A stretch of DNA of 64,000 nt from an uncultured Bacilli bacterium (lineage in GTDB: Bacteria > Bacillota_I > Bacilli_A > RF39 > UBA660), in assembly GCA_934101185.1 (NCBI GenBank), contig CAKOQD010000001.1, forward strand, positions 62,001 through 126,000, read 5' to 3'. Shown here piece after piece: positions 52,986-62,683 of this stretch. Both the position numbers and the translations under genes were made by a program. Position 1 is the stretch's first letter. Each line of letters begins with the position of its first letter. The notes under the pieces are model-generated. The model was given only the letters and a program-made list of their open reading frames with translations, searched no databases and was not told the origin of the DNA.

Positions 52986-54015
52986 TTCCTTTTTCACCTT
53001 TTCCTCTTTTTTTATTATAATGGAATATTAAATAAAATGCAAAACTTAATAAAATTAATAAATAAAAACTAATACTCCTCTGAAGTAACATACTAGATAA
53101 AACATAATCTTTCTTATATAACAATTCATTAACAGACAAAATAATTCCCTCCAAAACCATAACTCCTCCAGGTGTTGGTAAAAAGTCAGAAGCAATAACA
53201 ATACAAACTTGAAAAGCAATTATTGCAAAAACACTGTAATCATTAAGACCAAATGATTTATATATAAAATAACTAACTAACAAAAAACTTATCCTCTGAA
53301 GTAAAAGAATAATAAATGATTTAACAAATATAATCGGTCTATCTTTAGTAAAATTAGATAAATCATTATACTTATTAACCATTTCATCAAGTCTTTTCTT
53401 CTTAATATCCTTATTCTTTATAAAACCAAACTTATTTATAAAAAAATCAACCATTCTTTCAGTAAACTTTATTGTTTTCTTTGAATATACCAAACTTATA
53501 AAAAATATAATAACAACTAAATTAAGTAAAAAACCAAGTATTATTAAAACATTAAAAACACTAGAAAAATCAAATATCAAACGACCATAAAATACTAAAG
53601 ATAAAATAAGTAAAAATATCAAAGTAAACTTATAAATAATAGTATTAAGTAAAACTATTATACTTGATTTATAATAATCAATTCCATCTCTTTTCATTTC
53701 ATACATTTGAATAGGCTGTCCCCCCATCGAAGAAGGAGTAATACCAGAAAAATATATTTCTGTAAACACATAACCAAGCGCTTTATAAAGACTCATTTTA
53801 ATACCCATATCTTTAGAAATACTAATTAAAAACAATGCCTCAAATAAAGGAAACATCAAAATTGATAATACCGCTAATAAAATATATTTCAAATTGCAAA
53901 GCCTTAAAGACTTAATAAGCATATTAATATCATAATACTTAAATATCCATAAATAAGTTATCAAAAAAAGTACAATAAAAAGTATAAACGATAAAACATA
54001 TTTCTTTTTCTTCAT
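52966..54015 (-). CDS. Flippase-like (MprF N-terminal type, UPF0104) membrane protein
   Basis: The protein has 349 residues with about eight helices. It has the signature of the LPG synthase transmembrane/flippase domain: ALGYVFTEIYFSGITPSSMG, GQPIQMYEMKRDGI and SDFLPTPGGVMVLEGI. The cytoplasmic synthetase domain of MprF is absent. It probably moves a charged lipid across the membrane. Coupling with DUF368 suggests a joint envelope lipid-carrier function. The C-terminus is very basic (NKKRGKGEKGNEKEYS). Confidence 0.9.
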   Translation of the reverse strand: MKKKKYVLSFILFIVLFLITYLWIFKYYDINMLIKSLRLCNLKYILLAVLSILMFPLFEALFLISISKDMGIKMSLYKALGYVFTEIYFSGITPSSMGGQPIQMYEMKRDGIDYYKSSIIVLLNTIIYKFTLIFLLILSLVFYGRLIFDFSSVFNVLIILGFLLNLVVIIFFISLVYSKKTIKFTERMVDFFINKFGFIKNKDIKKKRLDEMVNKYNDLSNFTKDRPIIFVKSFIILLLQRISFLLVSYFIYKSFGLNDYSVFAIIAFQVCIVIASDFLPTPGGVMVLEGIILSVNELLYKKDYVLSSMLLQRSISFYLLILLSFAFYLIFHYNKKRGKGEKGNEKEYS

Positions 54016-54097
54016 ATTTCACCTACCTCAAACACACTATATCTATTCTAACATAATTTTATTAAAAAAATATTTATTTTACACAAATATATGTAAA

Positions 54098-54125
54098 AAG
54101 AAGTAAACCAACTACTTCTTTATCT
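54098..54125 (-). terminator. Terminator of the thiol-redox operon
   Basis: AAGAAGTA and TACTTCTT form an 8-bp stem around a 7-base loop, with a short T run on the minus strand. It overlaps the 3' end of the last gene. Confidence 0.7.
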
Positions 54126-54579
54126 TATCAAAATAAATATCACTATCACTACTAGAATACTTCTTTATCGCAGAAACTATTTTCTCATCATAAGTATAAT
54201 TATATCCTACAAAAGATTCATCCCCAATTATATAATAAGGAATCCCACTTGACTTATCCCCTTTTGCAAGAAGAAACTCCTTCATAAGATTAGCATTTTC
54301 TGAATTATGCCACACTTCAAATCCATACAAATTAAACTTATTACCATACTTATCATTAATATCATCCAAATACTTTATAAGCTTTTCACAATGAGGACAC
54401 TCTTTTCCATAAAACAAATAAATATTAATCATTCCATCTTCTTTTTTTATCTCATCAACCGTAGCATTCTTATTTACCACATTATCTACTGATTTATTAT
54501 TAAAAAATGCAAAATAAGAAAGAAAACAAAGTATTAAAATAGTAATAACTATAAAAACAATATCAATTTTATTCTTCAC
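54112..54579 (-). CDS. Membrane-anchored thioredoxin-like protein (CPHC)
   Basis: The protein has 155 residues. The GTG at 54579 follows GAGGTGGTTAAA; an earlier in-frame GTG is part of that ribosome site. A membrane anchor (about 6-25) is followed by a thioredoxin fold with active site FYGKECPHCEKL (Cys61, Cys64) and the cis-proline region SSGIPYYIIGDESFVGY. It faces outside and is likely a reductant or oxidant for secreted proteins. It takes electrons plausibly from the CcdA-like protein encoded three bases upstream. It is last in a four-gene operon. Confidence 0.85.
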   Translation of the reverse strand: MKNKIDIVFIVITILILCFLSYFAFFNNKSVDNVVNKNATVDEIKKEDGMINIYLFYGKECPHCEKLIKYLDDINDKYGNKFNLYGFEVWHNSENANLMKEFLLAKGDKSSGIPYYIIGDESFVGYNYTYDEKIVSAIKKYSSSDSDIYFDKIKK

Positions 54580-54590
54580 TTTAACCACCT

Positions 54591-55427
54591 CTAAAAATTA
54601 AACATTAACCACTCAGGCTTTATAACCATCAAAATACCTAAAAGTAACATAATTATTCCCCCAATTAAATGAGAATACTTAGTATACTTATTAGAAATAC
54701 CTTTTATTTTTAATGTTTTCATTGCTATAACAAATATTACTATATCATCAATTAAAAAGAAAAGCAAATATAATCCAATATAAATTACATACTCTAAAGT
54801 ACTAAGATCATTCATAGCTAAAACATTCGTAAACATAACAGGTATCCCAAGCGAACAAAGAAGTTCAATTAAATTAACAGAAAAAGCAAGTAATATAATT
54901 CCAATTATTGATAATAAAAAACTCTTTTCAGTAACTATTTTTTTAATTCTTTCCATTATTTTAAGCCTTTTCTTCTTATCAGTAACATCACAACCCACAT
55001 CACTATTTAAACTCTTAATATATCTATAAATATTAACCATTCCAAACAAAACAGCAAAACTAGCAATTAAAAATCTTATTAAAACAACACTATTAAGAAA
55101 ACTAGCAAGACTAAACCAAGAAACCATAAAACATAAATAAACAAAACCACTAGTAAAAATAAAAGTAAGTCCTAATATCCACATTTTCTTTCTATCATGC
55201 ATAGAAAACATCATCGTAATAAGAAATATAAGTATCCACATAGCACAAGGATTAAACCCATCAACAGCACCCAATATAATAGTAAAAATAGGTAAAGAAA
55301 CATCCTTTAAAGAAACCACTCCAAACAAACCAGTATCAACAGAATAAGAATCCATTCCATATACACAAACCGGTAAAAACATAACTAAAACTATTAAAAA
55401 TAAATATATAAACCTTCTACACTTCAT
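54591..55427 (-). CDS. CcdA/DsbD-like thiol transport membrane protein
   Basis: The protein has 278 residues. The ATG at 55427 follows GGTGG. A signal-like first helix is followed by six helices. The two conserved cysteine motifs are DGFNPCAMWILIFL and NLIELLCSLGIPVMF. This is the DsbD-beta/CcdA core that moves reducing power from cytoplasmic thioredoxin to outer partners. It lies between a cytoplasmic WCMSC thioredoxin and an outward CPHC thioredoxin-like protein, which is exactly the expected relay. Confidence 0.88.
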   Translation of the reverse strand: MKCRRFIYLFLIVLVMFLPVCVYGMDSYSVDTGLFGVVSLKDVSLPIFTIILGAVDGFNPCAMWILIFLITMMFSMHDRKKMWILGLTFIFTSGFVYLCFMVSWFSLASFLNSVVLIRFLIASFAVLFGMVNIYRYIKSLNSDVGCDVTDKKKRLKIMERIKKIVTEKSFLLSIIGIILLAFSVNLIELLCSLGIPVMFTNVLAMNDLSTLEYVIYIGLYLLFFLIDDIVIFVIAMKTLKIKGISNKYTKYSHLIGGIIMLLLGILMVIKPEWLMFNF

Positions 55428-55698
55428 CAATACCACCATTATCCTTTAAAAAAGAAATAAGCCTACTATCACTAACTTCTCCAACTAATCTAGCAACCTC
55501 TAAAGAAGAATCCATCAATATATAAACAGGAAGCACACTTCCAACATCATACAAAGAAATTAAAGAAGAATCCATATCATAATCAATATCCTCTATGTCA
55601 AATAAAACATTATACTTAGACAAAACATCATCAAGTAAATTATTCATAATAATACAAGACATACACCACATAGCACTAATCTTAACCAATTTCATCAT
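55417..55698 (-). CDS. Small thioredoxin-like protein (WCMSC)
   Basis: The protein has 93 residues. The active site is ISAMWCMSCIIMNNL (Cys12, Cys15). The rest follows a minimal thioredoxin fold with SVLPVYILMDSS as the cis-proline strand. There is no signal peptide, so it is cytoplasmic. It overlaps both neighbours (cysteine desulfurase by 17 bases, CcdA-like by 11). It probably donates electrons to the CcdA-like protein or reduces a desulfurase persulfide. Confidence 0.85.
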   Translation of the reverse strand: MMKLVKISAMWCMSCIIMNNLLDDVLSKYNVLFDIEDIDYDMDSSLISLYDVGSVLPVYILMDSSLEVARLVGEVSDSRLISFLKDNGGIDEV

Positions 55699-56788
55699 AT
55701 TCCTCCATTAACTTATCTAAAACACTTAAAAAATAATCAATCTCATCATCTAAAGTCTTATAAGAAAGACTTATCCTAATACTAGAACTAGCTCTATCTT
55801 TATCTTTATAAATCTCATAAACACAAAGCGAATAACTAGTATCACTACTACAAGCAGTTTTAGTAGAAACATAAACTCCATGATCAGCAAAATACTTTTG
55901 AACAACATTTGAATCCTTTCCCATAAAACTAATATTTAAAATATTATCTATACAATAATCATTACTATTAATAAGAATACTATCATACTTAGATAAATGT
56001 TCTCTTATCCTTTTATTAAGACGATTAACATAAGAAAAATCATTATTAAACAATAAAAAAGCCTTAGATAAAGAACAAATAAGCTCAGTCTGAGGAGTCC
56101 CACTCCTATAAATAGTAGTACTTTTTCCTCCGTGAATAAGCGGAACAATCTTAACATTTCTCTTCTTTATTAAACCACCAATTCCTTTAAAACAAAAAAG
56201 CTTATGTCCAGAAAAACTTGCCATATCAACATTACTTAAATCAATATCAGTCTTAGAAACAGCCTGAGTAATATCACTATGAAACAAAACATTAGGATAC
56301 TTCTTAAGCATAAGACCAATCTCCTCAATTGGTTGTCTAAGTCCAATCTCACTATTAACACATCCAATAGAAACAAGACAAGTATTATCATTAATTAATT
56401 CCTCTAACTTTTCTATATCAACAATACCATTTTCATCCAAAGGAGCAAAAATAACTTTATAACCCTTCTTTTGTAAATAACTACATGGACCATATATTGA
56501 AGAATGTTCCAACTTAGTAGTAATAATCTCATTACCAGAAGAACAAATACCCTTTAAAACAGTATTATTACTCTCACTAGCACCACTAGTAAAAATAATC
56601 TCATCATCAAAAATATTAAAATAATTACAAATATTAGAAATACTAGAACTAATTATATCATTACACTTTTTACCTATATCATGATTAGAATTAGGATTAG
56701 CATAAAAATTATTACAAACATAATTAAAATAATCTAAAACTTCTTTATCTACTTTAGTCGTAGCACTATAATCTAAATAAACTTCCAT
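55682..56788 (-). CDS. Cysteine desulfurase (NifS/IscS-like)
   Basis: The protein has 368 residues from the ATG at 56788, behind GGTGATATTA. PLP-enzyme motifs are YLDYSATTKVDKEV, SGASESNN, TTKLEHSSI (His95), FHSDITQAVSK and the PLP lysine SFSGHKLFCFKGIGG (Lys196). The catalytic Cys is Cys314 in TKTACSSDTSY. It makes a protein-bound persulfide from cysteine for Fe-S or thiolation. It heads a four-gene operon with thioredoxins and CcdA and no iscU/mnmA partner, which is unusual. Confidence 0.92.
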   Translation of the reverse strand: MEVYLDYSATTKVDKEVLDYFNYVCNNFYANPNSNHDIGKKCNDIISSSISNICNYFNIFDDEIIFTSGASESNNTVLKGICSSGNEIITTKLEHSSIYGPCSYLQKKGYKVIFAPLDENGIVDIEKLEELINDNTCLVSIGCVNSEIGLRQPIEEIGLMLKKYPNVLFHSDITQAVSKTDIDLSNVDMASFSGHKLFCFKGIGGLIKKRNVKIVPLIHGGKSTTIYRSGTPQTELICSLSKAFLLFNNDFSYVNRLNKRIREHLSKYDSILINSNDYCIDNILNISFMGKDSNVVQKYFADHGVYVSTKTACSSDTSYSLCVYEIYKDKDRASSSIRISLSYKTLDDEIDYFLSVLDKLMEEYDEIG

Positions 56789-56871
56789 TAATATCACCAC
56801 AATAAGTATAAATATAAACTATATATAAAAGCAATAAAAAAGAAGTTGAACTAACTAAACCATAGGTTGAA

Positions 56872-57549
56872 TTAATTACAATCTTCTAAATTAAGTGGTA
56901 TTTTGTAATTAGTAGTCTTCCCATCAAAAGACGTTGCATTAATCTCAATATACATATCCAAATCTTTACAAACATTCTTATAATTCGAAGTCACAAAACT
57001 AACTCCCTTTAAATACTCCTCTAAAGTAACATTCTTATTATTAGAATAATCACACTCTTTTACCTTAACAGTAACATCACCATGACTCTCATACAAATTA
57101 CAAGTAATTAAACTATACTTAGTAACATCATCCCCACCACAATAATCTATACTAGATACATATATCGAAGACTTATCCTTATTATAAGAAATACTACCAG
57201 TAATATTAAAATCATTACAAGAAGAAGACAAAGTCTTAAAATTAAAATCATTATCATGAAAAAATATACAATGAATAATACAAAAAAGTATAAAAACACC
57301 AAATATTACAAAAAGAACCTTATAATTAAAACCCTTTTTACTAGATCTTCCCTCAAGTAAATCATCTATATTAACATTAAACTCTTTACTAATTTGCTTT
57401 AAAATCATAATATCAGGAATATTCTTACCATTTTCCCACTTACTAACAGCCTGATAAGTAACACCAAGCCTACAAGCAAAATCTTTCTGAGTAAGACCAT
57501 TATCAGTTCTTATTTTCTTTATAAACTTTCCAATCTTTTCCTGTTCCAT
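56872..57549 (-). CDS. XRE-family regulator with membrane helix and extracellular domain
   Basis: The protein has 225 residues. The N-terminal HTH_3 (IRTDNGLTQKDFACRLGVTY, QAVSKWENGKNIPDIMILKQ) covers residues 6-65. A membrane helix (about 76-95) is followed by an outer domain with several cysteines (SSSCNDFNITGS, SIDYCGGDD, NLEDCN). A membrane-bound regulator of this kind can sense envelope conditions. The regulated genes are unknown. The linked mscL gene follows upstream on the same strand. Confidence 0.85.
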   Translation of the reverse strand: MEQEKIGKFIKKIRTDNGLTQKDFACRLGVTYQAVSKWENGKNIPDIMILKQISKEFNVNIDDLLEGRSSKKGFNYKVLFVIFGVFILFCIIHCIFFHDNDFNFKTLSSSCNDFNITGSISYNKDKSSIYVSSIDYCGGDDVTKYSLITCNLYESHGDVTVKVKECDYSNNKNVTLEEYLKGVSFVTSNYKNVCKDLDMYIEINATSFDGKTTNYKIPLNLEDCN

Positions 57550-57558
57550 AAAACATCA

Positions 57559-57939
57559 CTACTCTTTCTTCAATAAATCTCTAATCTCCTCAAGTAAAAC
57601 AACCTCATCACTCTTCTTAGTCACTTCTTTTACTTCTTCTTTTTTATTAAAAAACTTATTTATAATACTAATAAATATAAATATACAAAATGCAATAATT
57701 AAAAAATCTACTATATTTTGAATCAAAGAACCATATCTAATTTCTGCATCACCAACTTTTAAAGTAAGATTAGTAAAATCATGACCTCCAATCAAAATAC
57801 CAACAAAAGGCATAAATAAATCATTAACTAAACTAGAAACAATCTTCGAAAAAGCACCTCCTATTAAAACACCAACTGCTAAATCAATAACATTTCCACG
57901 TTCAATAAACTTCTTAAATTCATCAAAAAACTTCTTCAT
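57559..57939 (-). CDS. mscL: Large-conductance mechanosensitive channel
   Basis: The protein has 126 residues from the ATG at 57939, behind GGTGATATT. The first helix [20 protein letters not shown] is diagnostic. The periplasmic-type loop is [20 protein letters not shown], followed by the second helix ([20 protein letters not shown]) and a charged C-terminal bundle. It opens on hypo-osmotic shock. The length fits the family. Confidence 0.95.
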   Translation of the reverse strand: MKKFFDEFKKFIERGNVIDLAVGVLIGGAFSKIVSSLVNDLFMPFVGILIGGHDFTNLTLKVGDAEIRYGSLIQNIVDFLIIAFCIFIFISIINKFFNKKEEVKEVTKKSDEVVLLEEIRDLLKKE

Positions 57940-58024
57940 AATATCACCAAATAAAGTATACAATATCTAAATAATAAATGCAATAATTCACATACTAATT
58001 AAAGGTGAAAAAAGAATCAAAAAA

Positions 58025-58051
58025 TTAGCACTCTCACTTGACAAGTGCTAA
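58025..58051. promoter_or_regulatory. CIRCE operator (HrcA site) of clpB
   Basis: TTAGCACTC, nine bases, AAGTGCTAA. Only the first base of the right arm differs from the consensus GAGTGCTAA. It overlaps the -35 of the clpB promoter, so HrcA should repress it until heat or protein stress. Confidence 0.92.
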
Positions 58052-58065
58052 AAATGTGATATAAT
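58038..58065 (+). promoter_or_regulatory. SigmaA promoter of clpB
   Basis: TTGACA (58038-58043), 16 bases, TATAAT (58060-58065). Both hexamers are perfect. The CIRCE arm covers the -35. Confidence 0.9.
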
Positions 58066-58091
58066 ATATGTGTAAAAGGGAGGTAATACAT

Positions 58092-60185
58092 ATGAATATG
58101 AATTATGAAGAAGAAAAAAATCCATTAGAAAAATATGGACGAAATATAAACGAACAAGTAAAACAAGGTAAAATGGATCCAATCATAGGTAGAGATGAAG
58201 AAATAAGAAACATTACAAGAATACTATCTAGAAAAACAAAAAATAACCCTGTTTTAATTGGTGAACCAGGTGTTGGTAAAACAGCAATTATCGAAGGACT
58301 TGCCCAAAGAATAGTCAAAAACGATATTCCTGAATGCTTAAAAGATAAAATAATTTGGGAATTAGACATGGCATCCCTAATCGCCGGAGCCAAATACCGT
58401 GGTGAATTCGAAGAAAGACTTAAAAACGTCTTAAACGAAGTTAAAAAATCAAATGGACAAATAATAATGTTTATCGATGAAATCCATACAATCGTAGGAT
58501 CAGGTGGCGTCGAAGGAGCAATGGATACATCAAATATCCTAAAACCAATGCTTGCTCGTGGTGAGATACACGTAATCGGTGCAACTACCCTAAACGAATA
58601 TAGAAAATACATTGAAAAAGACGGAGCACTAGAAAGAAGATTTCAAAAAGTAAAAGTATCTGAACCAACTGTCGAAGATACAATCACAATCCTTCGTGGA
58701 TTAAAAGAAAGATTTGAAATTCATCACGGAGTAACAATTCAAGACAAAGCATTAGTATCCGCAGCAGTAATGTCAAACAGATACATAACAGACAGATACT
58801 TACCAGACAAAGCAATAGACCTAATCGATGAAGCATGTGCAACAATAAGAGTACAAATGGATTCAGTTCCAAACGAATTAGACGAACTAACAAGAAACAT
58901 TATGCGTCTTGAAATAGAAAAACAAGCCCTAAAAAAAGAAAAAGATGAACTTTCTAAACAAAGACTAAATAAAATTGATGAAGAATTAGTAACACTAAAA
59001 GAAAAAGAAAACATCTTAAAATCAAAATGGGAAGAAGAAAAGAAAACAAATAGTGAAATAAAAGAATTAAAACAAGAAATTGAACATAAAAAGTTTGAAC
59101 TTGAACAAGCAGAAAATAACTATGACTTAGAAACTGCTGCAAGATTAAAACACGGAACAATTCCAAAACTAGAACAACAATTAGAGGAAAAAAGAAAAGA
59201 AACTTCTAACCAAATACTAAGCGAAACAGTAACCGAAGAAAAAGTAGCAGAAATAATCGCTAAATGGACTAATATTCCAGTAAGCAAACTTATCAGTAGC
59301 GAAAGAGAAAAACTTCTAAACCTAGAACAAAACATGAAAAAAAGAGTTAAAGGTCAAGACGAAGCCCTTCACTTAGTCGCAGAAGCAATTATAAAATCAA
59401 GAAGCGGTATAAAAGATCCAAACAAACCAATTGGCTCATTCATGTTTCTAGGACCAACCGGAGTTGGTAAAACCGAAGTAGCAAGAACATTAGCTTACGA
59501 ACTATTCGACGATGAAAAACACATGATAAGAATTGATATGTCTGAATACATGGAAAAATTCTCTACTTCAAGACTAATCGGATCCCCTCCAGGATACGTT
59601 GGATACGATGAAGGTGGACAATTAACCGAAGCAGTAAGAAGAAATCCATATAGTATCGTTTTATTCGACGAAATAGAAAAAGCCCATCCTGAAGTATTAA
59701 ACCTATTACTTCAAATACTAGACGATGGTAGAATAACAGATTCAAATGGTAGAACAGTAGACTTTAAAAACACAATAATTATTATGACATCAAACATCGG
59801 TAGTGATCACGTTCTAGAAAATAATAAAGACGAAGTATTAAAAGAATTAAAACAAATATTAAAACCAGAATTCATAAACAGAATTGATGAAATAATAGTA
59901 TTCAATCAATTAACAAAAGACGTAATGTACGAAATACTAGACAAACTAATTAAAAACCTAGAACAAAGACTAAGCGATAAACAAATAAAAATAGAATTAA
60001 CACAAAAAGCAAAAGACCACTTAGTAGAACAAGGATATGATCCATCATTCGGTGCAAGACCACTAAAAAGAGTTGTTTCAAAAGAAATCGAAGAAGTTCT
60101 AGCACATAAAATAATAAATGATGAAATAACTCCTGGTAAAACAATAACATTTGATTACCAAGATAACAAAATTGAGGTTAAATAG
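58092..60185 (+). CDS. clpB: ClpB-type disaggregase lacking the N-terminal domain
   Basis: The protein has 697 residues from the ATG at 58092, behind GGGAGG. There are two AAA+ modules: Walker A GEPGVGKT (58-65) and GPTGVGKT (454-461). Between them, residues about 300-390 form the coiled-coil M-domain that makes the protein ClpB rather than ClpC or ClpE. The first ~145 residues of normal ClpB (860-residue type) are missing, and the start codon is well supported, so this is a genuine short form. It rescues aggregated proteins with DnaK. It is under CIRCE control. Confidence 0.93.
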   Translation: MNMNYEEEKNPLEKYGRNINEQVKQGKMDPIIGRDEEIRNITRILSRKTKNNPVLIGEPGVGKTAIIEGLAQRIVKNDIPECLKDKIIWELDMASLIAGAKYRGEFEERLKNVLNEVKKSNGQIIMFIDEIHTIVGSGGVEGAMDTSNILKPMLARGEIHVIGATTLNEYRKYIEKDGALERRFQKVKVSEPTVEDTITILRGLKERFEIHHGVTIQDKALVSAAVMSNRYITDRYLPDKAIDLIDEACATIRVQMDSVPNELDELTRNIMRLEIEKQALKKEKDELSKQRLNKIDEELVTLKEKENILKSKWEEEKKTNSEIKELKQEIEHKKFELEQAENNYDLETAARLKHGTIPKLEQQLEEKRKETSNQILSETVTEEKVAEIIAKWTNIPVSKLISSEREKLLNLEQNMKKRVKGQDEALHLVAEAIIKSRSGIKDPNKPIGSFMFLGPTGVGKTEVARTLAYELFDDEKHMIRIDMSEYMEKFSTSRLIGSPPGYVGYDEGGQLTEAVRRNPYSIVLFDEIEKAHPEVLNLLLQILDDGRITDSNGRTVDFKNTIIIMTSNIGSDHVLENNKDEVLKELKQILKPEFINRIDEIIVFNQLTKDVMYEILDKLIKNLEQRLSDKQIKIELTQKAKDHLVEQGYDPSFGARPLKRVVSKEIEEVLAHKIINDEITPGKTITFDYQDNKIEVK

Positions 60186-60196
60186 CCTCTTTTTGT
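60174..60196 (+). terminator. Terminator of clpB
   Basis: GAGGTT-AAAT-AGCCTC (one G-T pair) then TTTTTG. It overlaps the clpB stop codon. Confidence 0.75.
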
Positions 60197-60219
60197 TTAC
60201 ATTAAAAGCAATAAAACAT

Positions 60220-60258
60220 TTGATTATTGCATAAAATAGTGATAAGATAATTATAAGT
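60220..60258 (+). promoter_or_regulatory. Promoter of rubrerythrin with possible PerR-like box
   Basis: TTGATT (60220-60225), 17 bases, TAAGAT (60243-60248). The overlapping stretch ATAAGATAATTATAA matches the PerR consensus TTATAATnATTATAA at 11 of 14 positions, a weak match in such AT-rich sequence. Confidence 0.5.
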
Positions 60259-60286
60259 CTGTAAGACAAAAAAAGGAGGAAAAATT

Positions 60287-60829
60287 ATGGAATTAAAAGG
60301 AAGCAAAACAGAAGCTAATTTAATGTCCGCATTCGCTGGAGAATCCCAAGCAAGAAACAAATACACATACTATGCATCAAAAGCTAGAAAAGATGGATAT
60401 GAACAAATCGCAGAAATTTTCGAAGAAACTGCTAATAACGAAAAAGAACATGCAAAACTATGGTTTAAAGAACTACACAACGGTGAAGTACCATCTACAC
60501 TAGAAAACCTAAAAGATGCCGCAGCAGGAGAAAACTACGAATGGACTGACATGTATCAAGAATTTGCAAAAACTGCAAAAGAAGAAGGATTCACTAGAAT
60601 AGCATACCTTTTCGAAGAAGTTGCTAAAATCGAAAAAGAACATGAAGAAAGATACTTAACTCTTCTAAAAAATATTGAAGACGATTCCGTTTTCCATAAA
60701 AACGAAGATAAAATATGGATATGTAGAAACTGTGGACACGTATATATAGGAAAAGATGCTCTTGAAATCTGCCCTGTATGTAAACATCCAAAAAGTTTTA
60801 TGGAAGTAAAAAAAGATAACTATAAATAA
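60287..60829 (+). CDS. rbr: Rubrerythrin
   Basis: The protein has 180 residues. The di-iron four-helix bundle has [35 protein letters not shown] and [12 protein letters not shown]. The C-terminal rubredoxin site is [11 protein letters not shown] ... [10 protein letters not shown]. It reduces hydrogen peroxide in anaerobes. RBS AAGGAGG precedes the ATG. It lies alone between clpB and glmS with its own promoter and terminator. Confidence 0.96.
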   Translation: MELKGSKTEANLMSAFAGESQARNKYTYYASKARKDGYEQIAEIFEETANNEKEHAKLWFKELHNGEVPSTLENLKDAAAGENYEWTDMYQEFAKTAKEEGFTRIAYLFEEVAKIEKEHEERYLTLLKNIEDDSVFHKNEDKIWICRNCGHVYIGKDALEICPVCKHPKSFMEVKKDNYK

Positions 60830-60857
60830 GATATAAATATTATATCTTTTTTTATAA
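60830..60857 (+). terminator. Terminator of rubrerythrin
   Basis: AGATATAA-ATA-TTATATCT plus T7. The stem starts at the stop codon. Confidence 0.85.
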
Positions 60858-60892
60858 AAACATATAATTAATAGAAAGAAGGAAGGAATAAT

Positions 60893-62656
60893 ATGTGTGG
60901 AATAGTAGGATACAAAGGTAACAATAATAATGCTATAAAAGTAGTAATCGAAGGACTAGAAAACCTAGAATACAGAGGCTACGATTCAGCAGGTATAGCC
61001 TACCTAAAAGAAAATAAAATAATTATAGAAAAAGAAGCAGGAAGAATCAAAAATCTAAAAGATAAACTAGATTTAGAAGACAAATCAAACCTTGCAATTG
61101 GACACACTAGATGGGCTACTCATGGCATCCCAACAAGAACCAATGCTCATCCTCATCAAGTAGGAAAATTCACCATGGTACATAACGGTATAATAGAAAA
61201 CTACCTAACTCTAAAAGAAGAACTGCTAAAAAATAATTATACTTTTAAAAGTGATACTGATACTGAAATAGCATGCGCTTACTTAGACTATCTTTATAAA
61301 CAAGAAAAAGACATTTTAAAATCATTACAAAAACTAATCCAAGTAATAAAAGGATCATATGCATTTGGAATAATATGCGAAGATGATAAAGACCATTTAT
61401 ACGCACTAAGATCATCAAGTCCTTTAATAATAGCACTAGGAAAAAATGAAAACTATATAGCATCAGACGTACCTGCAATACTTAAATATACAAATAAATA
61501 CATAATTTTAGAAAACTATGAAATAGCTAAAATAAGCAATAATAATATAACCATTTATAACAAAGAACTACAAGAAGTAAACAAAACAATCAACACCTAT
61601 GAAGGAACATATGAATCAAGCATAAAAGGAGACTACGAACACTTCATGCTAAAAGAAATAAACGAAGAACCAGACACATTTGAAAAAACCATAAACAACT
61701 GCTTAGAAAACAATTTCAAAGACATAGACTTAAAAAAATACACAAACATTCACATAGTAGCATGCGGTTCTGCATACCATGCCGGACTAGTAGGAAAATA
61801 CTTAATTGAAAAATATGCAAACATTAAAGTATACACCCAAGTAGCAAGTGAATATAGATATGAAAAAACATTTTACGATAAGAATACACTAGTCATTTTA
61901 ATATCCCAATCTGGTGAAACAGCAGACACATTAGCAGCCTTAAGAAAAGCAAAAGATAATAACATCGACACCTTAAGTATAGTAAACGTTTTTGCATCTA
62001 GCATTGCAAGAGAATCAAAATACGTAATCTATACTAAAGCAGGATGTGAAATTGCAGTAGCAACAACAAAAGCTTACCTTGCTCAATTAACAGTATTAAT
62101 TGCTCTAACACTAAAACTAAGTAACAAAAAAATAACTAAAAATGAAATAATAAAACTAAAAGAGCAAATAACAAACTTAATAAATAAAGATGATTATAAA
62201 ACTATAGCAAATAAAATATATAAAGCCAAAAACATATTCTTCATAGGAAGAGGAATTGACTATGCACTTTGTATGGAAGGATCATTAAAACTAAAAGAAA
62301 TATCATACATAAACAGCGTAGCCTATCAAGCCGGAGAACTAAAACACGGTACAATATCCCTAATCGAAGAAAATACTCCAGTAATAGCAATACTAACCGA
62401 AGAAGACCTTATAGAAAAAACAATAAGTAATATTAAAGAAGTAAAAGCACGCGGTGCTCATACAATAATAATTACAAACAAAGACATACAAGGAGATTTC
62501 TACGATGAAAAAATAATAATTCCTAAAACAAATGAATTATTCCAACAATTACTTACAATAATACCACTTCAACTAATAGCATACGAAGTAGCAAAACTAA
62601 ACAACTGTGACATAGACAAACCAAAAAACCTAGCAAAATCAGTCACTGTAGAATAA
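60893..62656 (+). CDS. glmS: Glutamine-fructose-6-phosphate aminotransferase
   Basis: The protein has 587 residues. The glutaminase half starts MCGIVGYKGN with nucleophile Cys2, followed by EYRGYDSAGIA and GHTRWATHG. The two SIS domains carry SQSGETADTLAALR, CEIAVATTKAYLAQL and the C-terminal KPKNLAKSVTVE. It commits fructose-6-phosphate to cell-wall amino sugars. The 5' leader is only about 35 bases between the rubrerythrin terminator and the ATG, so there is no room for a glmS ribozyme. RBS GAAGGAAGG is present. Confidence 0.97.
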   Translation: MCGIVGYKGNNNNAIKVVIEGLENLEYRGYDSAGIAYLKENKIIIEKEAGRIKNLKDKLDLEDKSNLAIGHTRWATHGIPTRTNAHPHQVGKFTMVHNGIIENYLTLKEELLKNNYTFKSDTDTEIACAYLDYLYKQEKDILKSLQKLIQVIKGSYAFGIICEDDKDHLYALRSSSPLIIALGKNENYIASDVPAILKYTNKYIILENYEIAKISNNNITIYNKELQEVNKTINTYEGTYESSIKGDYEHFMLKEINEEPDTFEKTINNCLENNFKDIDLKKYTNIHIVACGSAYHAGLVGKYLIEKYANIKVYTQVASEYRYEKTFYDKNTLVILISQSGETADTLAALRKAKDNNIDTLSIVNVFASSIARESKYVIYTKAGCEIAVATTKAYLAQLTVLIALTLKLSNKKITKNEIIKLKEQITNLINKDDYKTIANKIYKAKNIFFIGRGIDYALCMEGSLKLKEISYINSVAYQAGELKHGTISLIEENTPVIAILTEEDLIEKTISNIKEVKARGAHTIIITNKDIQGDFYDEKIIIPKTNELFQQLLTIIPLQLIAYEVAKLNNCDIDKPKNLAKSVTVE

Positions 62657-62683
62657 AAGGATAGCCAAAACTATCCTTTTAAT
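62655..62683. terminator. Bidirectional terminator between glmS and the HtrA gene
   Basis: AAAAGGATAG and CTATCCTTTT form a 10-bp stem around CCAAAA with T runs on both strands. The stem contains the stop of each convergent gene or abuts it. Confidence 0.88.

Noticed and set aside
60243..60258. Definite PerR box before rubrerythrin
   Set aside because: Eleven of fourteen matches in such AT-rich DNA is not convincing, so it is only mentioned under the promoter.
60830..60892. glmS ribozyme or riboswitch upstream of glmS
   Set aside because: Only about 35 bases remain between the rubrerythrin terminator and the start codon, too few for the ribozyme.
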